Shown: positions 37,401-44,309 of the stretch, in pieces
Position numbering within the stretch: position 1 is the stretch's first letter
Layout: every line of letters starts with the position of its first letter
Source of the DNA: Escarpia spicata
Lineage: Eukaryota > Annelida > Polychaeta > Sabellida > Siboglinidae
Length of the DNA stretch: 64,000 nt
Direction of reading: 5' to 3'
Assembly: GCA_963995525.1 (NCBI GenBank)
Contig: OZ023217.1
Location: forward strand, 1,860,257-1,924,256
Position numbers and translations under genes: made by a program
Notes under the pieces: generated by a model
The model's input: only the letters and a program-made list of their open reading frames with translations
Database searches by the model: none
Told to the model about the DNA's origin: nothing

Positions 37401-40400
37401 CACATCCGTCCATCGGTTGATCACTTTCACATTGTATGCTTCTTAACACATCCGTCCATTGGTTGATCACTTTCACATTGTATGCTTCTTAACACATCCA
37501 TCCATCGGTTGATCACTTTCACATTGTATGCTTCTTAACACATCCATCCATCGGTTGATCACTTTCACATCGTATAGCTTCTTAACACATCCATCCATCG
37601 GTTGATCACTTTCACATTGTATGCTTCTTAACACATCCGTCCATTGGTTGATCACTTTCACATTGTATGCTTCTTAACACATCCATCCATCGGTTGATCA
37701 CTTTCACATCGTATAGCTTCTTAACACATCCATCCATCGGTTGATCACTTTCACATTGTATGCTTCTTAACACATCCATCCATCGGTTGATCACTTTCAC
37801 ATCGTATAGCTTCTTAACACATCCATCCATCGGTTGATCACTTTCACATTGTATGCTTCTTAACACATCCATCCATCGGTTGATCACTTTCACATTGTAT
37901 GCTTCTTAACACATCCATCCATCGGTTGATCACTTTCACATTGTATGCTTCTTAACACATCCATCCATCGGTTGATCACTTTCACATTGTATAGCTTCTT
38001 AACACATCCATCCATCGGTTGATCACTTTCACATTGTATGCTTCTTAACACATCCATCCATCGGTTGATCACTTTCACATCGTATAGCTTCTTAACACAT
38101 CCATCCATCGGTTGATCACTTTCACATTGTATGCTTCTTAACACATCCATCCATCGGTTGATCCCTTTCACATTGTATGCTTCTTAACACATCCATCCAT
38201 CGGTTGATCACTTTCACATTGTATGCTTCTTAACACATCCAACCATCGGTTGATCACTTTCACATTGTATGCTTCTTAACACATCCATCCATCGGTTGAT
38301 CACTTTCACATTGTATGCTTCTTAACACATCCGTCCCTCGGTTGATCACTTTCACATTGTATGCTTCTTAACACATCCATCCATCGGTTGATCACTTTCA
38401 CATTGTATAGGTTCTTAACACATCCGTCCATTGGTTGATCACTTTCACATTGTATGCTTCTTAACACATCCGTCCCTCGGTTGATCACTTTCACATTGTA
38501 TGCTTCTTAACACATCCATCCATCGGTTGATCACTTTCACATTGTATGCTTCTTAACACATCCATCCATCGGTTGATCACTTTCACATTGTATGCTTCTT
38601 AACATATCCATCCATCGGTTGATCACTTTCACATTGTATGCTTCTTAACACATCCATCCATCGGTTGATCACTTTCACATTGTATAGGTTCTTAACACAT
38701 CCGTCCATTGGTTGATCACTTTCACATTGTATAGGTTCTTAACACATCCATCCATCGGTTGATCACTTTCACATTGTATAGGTTCTTAACACATCCGTCC
38801 ATCGGTTGACCACTTTCACATTGTATAGGTTCTTAACACATCCGTTGATTGGCTGATCACTTTCACATTGTATAGGTTCTTAACACATCCGTCCATCGGT
38901 TGATCACTTTCACATTCTATAGCTTCTTAACACATCCATCCATCGGTTGATCACTTTCACATTGTATGCTTCTTAACACATCCATCCATCGGCTGATCAC
39001 TTTCACATTGTATGCTTCTTAACACATCCGTCCATCGGTTGATCACTTTCACATTGTATGCTTCTTAACACATCCGTCCATCGATTGATCACTTTCACAT
39101 TGTACACAGTCACGAGAATGTCTAATCCTTTGGTTTCATTGTGCCACTGAGTTCAGGTTTACGAGGATATTGGCACAAAAAAGTCATTTTATTATTGTCG
39201 GTCAGTTTATGCATATAAAGGATTCCTCCTCAACTAAATTAATTTCATCCGTCTCGTTTCAGGTTCATTTTGCAAAAAAAATTAACCTATCTCAAATCGA
39301 CTAAGACTTGCTAGATTATTTATACAAATTTTTAATTTAGGTTTGGTGAATCATCCGAGGGGAAATAGGATTTTTGATGATTTTAATAAGAGTACATGCC
39401 TGTAGGCCTTCTTATTAAATCAACTGCACACATTACTTACTATGGATTTAAACATTGACCAACCCGATTCAGGGCTGAAGGGAGTTGCGAATAATATGTG
39501 GTTTTCAGATTCGTTAATTTCACGTCAACATTAGTATGTTGTTAGTAACTATGTGGAGATTCCTCGATTGTATTTGATAGATGAAGAGTATATTTGTTAA
39601 TGTTAAATCTGTAGTACATAGTTAATTTTGGTACTAGCTAATAATATTAGGTAATTTGCTTGCTAAATATATTATTTTTACTATTACGCTATAAGTATTA
39701 CTCAAGGCGACTGTTGTTTTAATGCATCCGCTCTCCTGATAGTTTGTATTTGTTATAATTATGATATGTACTGTATTCGTTCTATTAAGTGTACAAGCCC
39801 TTATTAGCCTACACCCCCTTTTAGCAGAGTGTGCCACTGTGACAGCGATCTCCAAGGCCAACCTTGACTCTTGAATCCATCATTCTAATTTAATTTCTAT
39901 CAATGTCACAGTAGATTTAAGGATCAGTGATGGAAACAAATGAGAAGGTCCACCCACCTGATGAGCCTCCAGTGATCCGGCTTCCTGTTGTTCATACGTG
40001 GTGTCTATATCACTTGCCAGTCACTTTACTGAGACGGTTGTACCAAGGAACTCTAGAGAATGGGTGTACGCTTATTGCAATGCAAAATTTGGCCCATTTT
40101 TCATCATAAATATTTGTTAAACATACTGTATGCTTAATAGAACGAATATGGTATATGTAAATATACACTGGTTAAATAAAATGTCAGTACTTTCGTTAAC
40201 TACTTTGTGAACTGATGTCAAATGACCAAAAAAATTATATTTCTTGAAATAAGTATATGTTGTTGATTGATAGGTGAGAGGTGTCCTTGTGGTAGATGGA
40301 TAACTCCCAGTTTCCACATCCTCAATGGCAAGGTAGACAAATGTCTTCCTCACACCGTGCCCCAAACTCTGCAGCCATGGAGGACTGGAGGGCGGGAAAA

Positions 40401-40464
40401 CAGCACACAGGGAGATGTTGGAAAGACAACAGTTGTAGCCAGTGCTGGACAGTCAAACAGGTGA
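16376..40464 (+). CDS. DUSP12: DUSP12 orthologue, atypical dual-specificity phosphatase (8 coding exons)
   Basis: Coding exons 16376-16479, 18056-18205, 18828-18941, 25055-25176, 25669-25777, 26319-26520, 30364-30412 and 40274-40464 join with matching phases to 346 codons plus stop; human DUSP12 is 340 residues. Residues 1-150 are the phosphatase domain: GLYLGG near the start, acid loop ALDD (Asp55/56) and signature HCQAGQSR with Cys85 and Arg91. The C-terminal half is the zinc-binding domain: YKCRKCR, then [21 protein letters not shown] and [16 protein letters not shown]12 family proteins dephosphorylate Ser/Thr and Tyr and have been tied to ribosome assembly and stress responses (family knowledge). 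The start is ATG 16376; its exon is open to the acceptor at 16355, so a few upstream residues are possible. AATAAA at 40472 lies eight bases after the stop. Introns 1, 3, 4, 6 and 7 carry large tandem arrays. Confidence 0.95.
16426..16866 (+). repeat. 63-bp tandem repeat, 7 copies: exon 3' half plus splice donor of DUSP12
   Basis: Copies start at 16426, 16489, 16552, 16615, 16678, 16741 and 16804. Each contains the last 54 coding bases of the exon (cacagaacaactgcggagg to ccgttgactg) and the donor gtaactaatc; the last copy ends gtaaataatc. The first copy is the real exon end. No acceptor is repeated, so copies 2-7 are extra donors at 63-bp steps, not extra exons. Copies differ at a few sites. 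Confidence 0.97.
16867..17496. other. DUSP12 intron 1, middle part
   Basis: Unique-looking intron sequence between the 63-bp and 40-bp arrays. Nothing coding seen. Confidence 0.5.
17497..18016 (+). repeat. 40-bp tandem repeat, 13 copies, acceptor-like
   Basis: The unit runs agttgtacctccctctgagg then tctagttcaacctttcctcc. 520 bp is exactly 13 units. Every junction reads CCTTTCCTCCAG, a pyrimidine tract followed by CAG, as in a 3' splice site. The array ends 39 bp before the true acceptor of exon 2 (18056). Confidence 0.97.
18056..18205 (+). CDS. DUSP12: DUSP12 exon 2 (acid loop to catalytic Cys)
   Basis: Acceptor TTGAAG, donor GTGGGT, 150 bp. Encodes [20 protein letters not shown] and further to GGVLVH, ending with TG, the first two bases of the catalytic Cys codon. 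The single base before AAG completes the Trp codon begun in exon 1, which fixes the acceptor. Confidence 0.93.
18230..18690 (+). repeat. Pyrimidine-rich tract and TTTTGTTAAATC repeats in DUSP12 intron 2
   Basis: 18235-18490 is nearly all C and T (CTCTCCCCTC, CCACTCT words). 18510-18680 repeats ccttttgttaaatc about eight times at 20-27 bp spacing. Serine/leucine/proline-rich open frames in the first part are compositional artefacts. Confidence 0.85.
18828..18941 (+). CDS. DUSP12: DUSP12 exon 3 (P-loop and following helix)
   Basis: Acceptor CTTGCAG, donor GTGAGT, 114 bp. The first base completes Cys85; then [20 protein letters not shown] and the [13 protein letters not shown] helix region. It contains the X5R half of the catalytic signature. 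Confidence 0.95.
19307..19410 (+). repeat. 20-bp tandem repeat, about 5 copies
   Basis: The unit gagaatagtattcagtttag is repeated with one or two differences per copy inside DUSP12 intron 3. Confidence 0.9.
20337..20412 (+). repeat. GGGT/GGTG-rich microsatellite with a G-quadruplex motif
   Basis: The tract contains gggtggatgggtgggtggg at about 20355-20373, four G3 runs with loops of 5, 1 and 1 bases, which satisfies the usual G4 pattern on the + strand (the sense strand of DUSP12). Confidence 0.8.
20585..24052 (+). repeat. 43-bp satellite, about 80 copies, in DUSP12 intron 3
   Basis: The unit contains gatctgagtaccacacaaga then ccaacaggaggttgtagttg. Alternating variants are gattgatctg versus gatatatctg, and taccac versus tactac. 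A 2-bp shorter unit (agttttgatctgag) recurs at 20696, 21081 and 21552, marking higher-order blocks of 9 and 11 monomers. Open frames on the - strand are artefacts. Confidence 0.97.
24053..24310 (+). mobile_element. SINE-like relic with GCGCTATATAAG tail
   Basis: Contains cagttcactcagctgtatga, then taaagcgctttgagc and gcgctatataagaac followed by a short ACCTTT simple repeat. Such CAGCTGTAAATGGGTACC...AAAGCGCTTTGAG...GCGCTATATAA tails are shared by several animal SINE and LINE 3' ends. Family not identified. Confidence 0.5.
24311..25054. other. DUSP12 intron 3, right part
   Basis: AT-rich intron. The piece 24715-25040 (gggagactccc, tgtacacattgacgtacata) resembles 47540-47630 and 44750-44820, suggesting relics of one dispersed repeat, possibly a LINE 3' UTR. 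Confidence 0.4.
25055..25176 (+). CDS. DUSP12: DUSP12 exon 4
   Basis: Acceptor GTTGTAG, donor GTAAGG, 122 bp. Encodes [20 protein letters not shown] then [16 protein letters not shown], matching the NEGF..QL.L...MG segment that closes the phosphatase domain in this family. Confidence 0.93.
25208..25490 (+). repeat. 30-bp tandem repeat, about 9 copies, just inside intron 4
   Basis: The unit is ctgattgccactctgtagca plus aacactggtt. The array starts about 30 bp after the exon 4 donor. The unit length is a multiple of three, so frames stay open on the - strand without coding meaning. Confidence 0.96.
25669..25777 (+). CDS. DUSP12: DUSP12 exon 5 (linker and first zinc knuckle)
   Basis: Acceptor TGTTTTAG, donor GTGGGT, 109 bp. 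Encodes an acidic/serine linker ([20 protein letters not shown]) and YKCRKCR, the first Cys pair of the zinc-binding domain. Confidence 0.93.
25778..26318. other. DUSP12 intron 5
   Basis: AT-rich intron with a short (ATAATA)n-rich stretch near 25950-26000. No array of the kind seen in the neighbouring introns. Confidence 0.6.
26319..26520 (+). CDS. DUSP12: DUSP12 exon 6
   Basis: Acceptor CTGTTTTAG, donor GTAGGT, 202 bp, ends in phase 0. Encodes [20 protein letters not shown], a Gly/Glu-rich insert, then [16 protein letters not shown], the conserved core of the DUSP12 C-terminal domain. Confidence 0.95.
26632..29322 (+). repeat. 51-bp satellite, about 52 copies, in DUSP12 intron 6
   Basis: The unit contains ggtttctctggtgtgactgg, gatacactacatggcttgg and tacaattgaaca. 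The period is 17 codons, so long frames stay open on both strands (up to 429 codons on -), none of them a gene. Shorter units (ggtttctggtgtgac, lacking tct) recur and reveal block duplications offset by about 457 and 507 bp. Confidence 0.97.
29406..30031 (+). repeat. 29-bp tandem repeat, about 21 copies, in DUSP12 intron 6
   Basis: The unit is gataggatagaggtgtagca plus gagaggaca, with variants gagatgg, gatagggca and one insertion (ggtgggtg). It follows the 51-bp array after about 80 bp of unique sequence. Confidence 0.96.
30364..30412 (+). CDS. DUSP12: DUSP12 exon 7 (second zinc knuckle)
   Basis: Acceptor TCTTTCAG, donor GTAAGT, 49 bp. Encodes [16 protein letters not shown], the most conserved block of the family. 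A micro-exon-sized piece followed by a 9.9 kb intron. Confidence 0.95.
30500..30720 (+). pseudogene. LINE ORF2 C-terminal relic that runs into the 47-bp satellite
   Basis: One + frame reads [20 protein letters not shown] followed by [13 protein letters not shown], the typical tail of jockey/CR1-like ORF2 proteins (RxFSVAAPxLWNSLP). Further down in frame the DNA becomes cttcttaacacatccatcgg, the first monomer of the satellite, so the relic and the array are contiguous. Confidence 0.7.
30691..39105 (+). repeat. 47-bp satellite, about 8.4 kb, about 180 copies, in DUSP12 intron 7
   Basis: The unit contains cttcttaacacatccgtcca, tcggttgatcactttcac and attgtatag. A 46-bp form (gtatgcttc) dominates from about 36.9 kb onward. 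The marker cagttgattg occurs at 33151 and 35724; gtcattggtt at 32451, 33529, 35025 and 36103. The spacings 1,078 and 2,574 bp show a nested higher-order duplication. Open frames on the - strand are artefacts. Confidence 0.98.
39106..40273. other. DUSP12 intron 7, 3' end
   Basis: AT-rich intron sequence between satellite and last exon. 39122-39200 resembles 16000-16060 (ctttggtttcattgtgcca), suggesting a dispersed repeat. No exon supported. Confidence 0.45.
40274..40464 (+). CDS. DUSP12: DUSP12 last coding exon
   Basis: Acceptor TTGATAG; TGA at 40462-40464. Encodes [20 protein letters not shown] then [10 protein letters not shown] and a Ser/Gly/Thr-rich tail. The CPCGRW block completes the zinc domain, and the tail is close in length to vertebrate homologues. 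Confidence 0.95.
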
Positions 40465-40471
40465 CAGTGTC

Positions 40472-40477
40472 AATAAA
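40472..40477 (+). terminator. AATAAA poly(A) signal for DUSP12
   Basis: AATAAA starts eight bases after the stop codon. If used, the 3' UTR would be only about 20-40 nt. No better signal lies before the 66-bp array. Confidence 0.5.
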
Positions 40478-40590
40478 TCCGATTACTGTGTAATGCGATC
40501 AAGTGTTTATTGCATTATCTTGGTCACTGTGTGGACTGTCGACATGGCTGTCATCCTTAGTGTTCTATCCGGGGACAGGGATGTCTGGAT

Positions 40591-41910
40591 ATGTGTGATG
40601 CCACTCAGTGTGTGTGGGAAGATGGCAGTGACCTTGGAGCATTTGGTGGACTGGATATGTGTAACGCCACTCTGTGTGTGTGGGAAGATGGCAGTGACCT
40701 TGGAGCATTTGATGGACTGGATACGTGTGATGCCACTCAGTGTGTGTGGGAAGGTGGCAGTGACCTTGGAGCATTTGGTGGACTGGATATGTGTGATGCC
40801 ACTCAGTGTGTGTGGGAAGGTGGCAGTGACCTTGGAGCATTTGGTGGACTGGATATGTGTGATGCCACTCAGTGTGTGTGGGAAGATGGCAATGACCTTG
40901 GAGCATTTGGTGGACTGGATATGTGTAACGCCACTCTGTGTGTGTGTGAGAAAATGGCAGTGACCTTGGAGCATTTGGTGGACTGGATATGTGTAATGCC
41001 ACTCTGTGTGTGTGGGAAGATGGCAGTGACCTTGGAGCATTTGATGGACTGGATACGTGTGATGCCACTCAGTGTGTGTGGGAAGGTGGCAGTGACCTTG
41101 GAGCATTTGGTGGACTGGATATGTGTAATGCCACTCAGTGTGTGTGGGAAGATGGCAGTGACCTTGGAGCATTTGATGGACTGGATACGTGTAATGCCAC
41201 TCAGTGTGTGTGGGAAGGTGGCAGTGACCTTGGAGCATTTGGTGGACTGGATGTGTGATGCCACTCTGTGTGTGTGGGAAGATGGCAGTGACCTTGGAGC
41301 ATTTGGCGGACTGGATATGTGTAATGCCACTCAGTGTGTGTGGGAAGATGGCAGTGACCTTGGAGCATTTGATGGACTGGATACGTGTGATGCCACTCAG
41401 TGTGTGTGGGAAGATGGCAGTGACCTTGGAGCATTTGGTGGACTGGATATGTGTAACGCCACTCTGTGTATGTGTGGGAAGATGGCAGTGACCTTGGAGC
41501 ATTTGGTGGACTGGATATGTGTAACGCCACTCTGTGTGTGTGGGAAGATGGCAGTGACCTTGGAGCATTTGATGGACTGGATACGTGTGATGCCACTCAG
41601 TGTGTGTGGGAAGATGGCAGTGACCTTGGAGCATTTGGTGGACTGGATATGTGTAACGCCACTCTGTGTGTGTGTGTGGGAAGATGGCAGTGACCTTGGA
41701 GCATTTGGTGGACTGGATATGTGTAACGCCACTCAGTGTGTGTGGGAAGATGGCAGTGACCTTGGAGCATTTGGTGGACTGGATATGTGTGATGCCACTC
41801 TGTGTGTGTGGGAAGATGGCAGTGACCTTGGAGCATTTGGCGGACTGGATATGTGTAATGCCACTCAGTGTGTGGGAAGATGGCAGTGACCTTGGAGCAT
41901 TTGGTGGACA
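40591..41910 (+). repeat. 66-bp tandem array, about 20 copies, downstream of DUSP12
   Basis: The unit contains gtgatgccactcagtgtgtg, tgggaagatggcagtgacct and tggagcatttggtggactgg. A period of 22 codons keeps frames open on both strands (432 codons on +, 470 on -). Composition, lack of a start context and identical repeats on both strands argue against a gene. Confidence 0.96.
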
Positions 41911-41923
41911 CAATAACACTCAA

Positions 41924-42234
41924 AGGGGCCCTGTATAGATTGCGCTATTCCATGGCAGAAGTATTTTGTTGCCGACGATTGGCAGTCTAGCGATTGTGTT
42001 GTTAATATAGATTTATTTATGACATATACTGTTGCAAACTAACAACACTAATTAAATAAATCATTATCAACAACACAGTTACTAGATGCAGCGCATGCTT
42101 GTCTCGTGTTCCCGAGACCTAACGATGGCAAACATATCGCCTGCGCCAGACTGTTCTATAAATAGCCGCAGATGCCAAGTGCCGGCCGACAAAATACTTC
42201 TACCGTGGAATAGCGTAATCTATACAGGGCCCCT
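41924..42234. mobile_element. piggyBac-like MITE (TTAA target)
   Basis: Termini are AGGGGCCCTGTATAGATT, and the reverse complement of the right end starts the same way. The arms pair over about 47 bp with 3 mismatches, and more loosely to about 60. The right flank is TTAA (42235-42238); the left flank is TCAA (41920-41923), one change from TTAA. Length 311 bp, no coding capacity. Confidence 0.8.
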
Positions 42235-42238
42235 TTAA

Positions 42239-42704
42239 GGGTGTGTGCTGGTCAGTGAGAGATGTGTGTTCATATATTATAGAGTATAGGCATCTGAATG
42301 GGGGGGGGCTGAGCACACCAATATTTTGAGCGTTTTGGAAGGAAGGAAGTGCAAGGGTTTTGTGCAGTTGGAGTGTTTGGGTAATCATCAGCCCCCTCAG
42401 ATATTTATAAAATTATTTTCCATTACTGGAATTATAACCATTCAGGTAGTATGGACAAGGAATGTCCATGTGTTAAGTCTACATATAGTCACATAGATCA
42501 ATCAAGAACTACTAGACTAAAACTGTCCAGAATGATACTTGGCTGGATGGTAATGCACATTTCAGTTATACAGTATTCAAGACATTTGAAACAATAAATG
42601 AGATTCCATCATATATGTGAAATAGGGCTGTTTCTATGTGCATCACCAATTACAAATGTACACAGTAATACTTCTGCCATTGTAATGGAATGCTACGATG
42701 TTAT
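42239..42704. other. Intergenic DNA between convergent genes
   Basis: AT-rich, with a run of nine to ten Gs near 42300. No exon supported. Confidence 0.5.
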
Positions 42705-43170
42705 GCAACTATCCACCAGAGGGCAGGTTTGTAGTTATCCACCAGAGGGCAGGTTTGTAGTTATCCTCCAGTGGGCAGGTTTGTAGTTATCCTCCAGTGG
42801 GCAGGTTTGTAGTTATCCACCAGAGGGCAGGTTTGTAGTTATCCACCAGAGGGCAGGTTTGTAGTTATCCACCAGAGGGCAGGTTTGTAGTTATCCACCA
42901 GAGGGCAGGTTTGTAGTTATCCACCAGAGGGCAGGTTTGTAGTTATCCACCAGAGGGCAGGTTTGTAGTTATCCACCAGAGGGCAGGTTTGTAGTTATCC
43001 ACCAGAGGGCAGGTTTGTAGTTATCCACCAGTGGGCAGGTTTGTAGTTATCCACCAGAGGGCAGGTTTGTAGTTATCCACCAGAGGGCAGGTTTGTAGTT
43101 ATCCACCAGAGGGCAGGTTTGTAGTTATCCACCAGAGGGCAGGTTTGTAGTTATCCTCCAGTGGGCAGCA
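42705..43170 (+). repeat. 26-bp tandem repeat, 18 copies, each with a CTCF-like core
   Basis: The unit is gtagttatccaccagagggc plus aggttt. Motif starts are at 42713 and every 26 bp to 43155. Fourteen copies have CCACCAG (thirteen CCACCAGAGGGCAG, one CCACCAGTGGGCAG) and the rest CCTCCAGTGGGCAG. Both agree with the CTCF core CCANNAGNGGGCA, all in one orientation. The array lies between the 3' ends of the convergent DUSP12 and C6orf136-like genes. Array certain; binding is inference. Confidence 0.95.
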
Positions 43171-43285
43171 CATTGACTTTGTGTCCCTTTGAAAGATATT
43201 AATTAGGACACATTGATAAGGCACATTATACCACAAAGCCTACTTCAAATAAAATCAAAATAACAAATACATACCTTAATCACAC

Positions 43286-43291
43286 TTTATT
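43286..43291 (-). terminator. Candidate poly(A) signal of the C6orf136-like gene
   Basis: AATAAA on the - strand (tttatt on +), about 940 bp after the stop at 44229. It would give a 3' UTR of roughly 0.95 kb that ends about 100 bp from the CTCF-like array. Confidence 0.35.
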
Positions 43292-43558
43292 CAAGCTATT
43301 CCACTCATGCATAACAAGAACAGTTTACAATAATTACAAGATGTTCTTGCGTTTCTATCTCATAGTTGTTGTAACTTTTCCCTAGAACTATATTTTGTAA
43401 GTGTACTGGGATAAATGGGGGGTGGGATAATGTTACACAAGAGACCTTGATTTCTACTGCAACCTAACTTCACCCTAGAGAGTAGTCATGCCTGTGCCAG
43501 CCTTGGATGACAACACACAGGTGTGCACTCATGTCACTAAGCTGCAACTCGGATCACA

Positions 43559-43864
43559 TCATGTAACGCAGCAGGTAAAATAGCGTGCAGCATTGCGGAT
43601 ATAACGACCCAGGAGTTTTGCACTATCCAAAGCCTGATTCTGTGCCAAGTGGTCCTCTATCTTCCTAATTAGCAACCTCCAAACTACACGCATTTCACCG
43701 GATACATGTCTTGTATTAAAGTACACGTTTTGTACCAAGTGCTTCCGAATTGCCACTCTTACAGTGTTGTATAGCAGGTTACAAGTTATGACCAGTGTCC
43801 TCCCTTGTGCATTAGTAAACACTGCAGTCATGCACTGCACTGGTGCATGAGATGGCGACTGCAT
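43559..43864 (-). CDS. Hypothetical 101-codon frame in the 3' flank of the C6orf136-like gene
   Basis: An ATG-initiated frame on the - strand with mixed, protein-like composition (for example RKIEDHLAQNQALDSAKLLG). It lies 365 bp beyond the stop of the C6orf136-like gene and may just be 3' UTR sequence. No domain is recognised and no splice partner was found. Low confidence. Confidence 0.2.
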   Translation of the reverse strand: MQSPSHAPVQCMTAVFTNAQGRTLVITCNLLYNTVRVAIRKHLVQNVYFNTRHVSGEMRVVWRLLIRKIEDHLAQNQALDSAKLLGRYIRNAARYFTCCVT

Positions 43865-44228
43865 TTAGGTGAAAGCGTGAGAATACTGTATTTGCAAATG
43901 AAATTGAACTGTCATTTACGTAGTCATCACATGATCACAACAACCCAAAGCACAACCAAGTTAACTGACGTTGTTGTTGCATTTTTTCTGGGGGGCAAAC
44001 ACGGAGACCTTCACAACTGCTTCCAAGCAACCAGTACTACTGTTGGTACAGCAACATATTACAGTATGATTGAACCATCGCCAAGCACTGTGGGAGGGTA
44101 CAGGATCAGACACAAAATAAAACTTGTATATTTCTGCGAAACGAAAGTGGCTTATGACAGCTTATTCCCAGAGAAACGTATGCATAGAGTCGACAACTGC
44201 CTTGAGAGGGTGCCACTGTCTCACGGAG

Positions 44229-44309
44229 CTACGACGCAGCCAGGCCGAGCTTCGCAGCCAGTTTCTTCTCCTCAGCAAGCTTCAGTTCCCCTTCTCTGTC
44301 AAGTATTAC
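44229..44309 (-). CDS. C6orf136-like last coding exon
   Basis: Acceptor CTTGCAG (44311-44310 on -), TAG at 44231-44229. Encodes VILDREGELKLAEEKKLAAK then LGLAAS. It starts in phase 0, as required by the previous exon. Confidence 0.8.
   Translation of the reverse strand, partial: VILDREGELKLAEEKKLAAKLGLAAS

Noticed and set aside
30691..39105. CRISPR-like array
   Set aside because: Units are direct tandem copies with no unique spacers, in an animal intron.
40507..41919. 470-codon (-) and 432-codon (+) repeat proteins
   Set aside because: 66-bp array, a multiple of three; both strands open at once, with no splice or promoter support.
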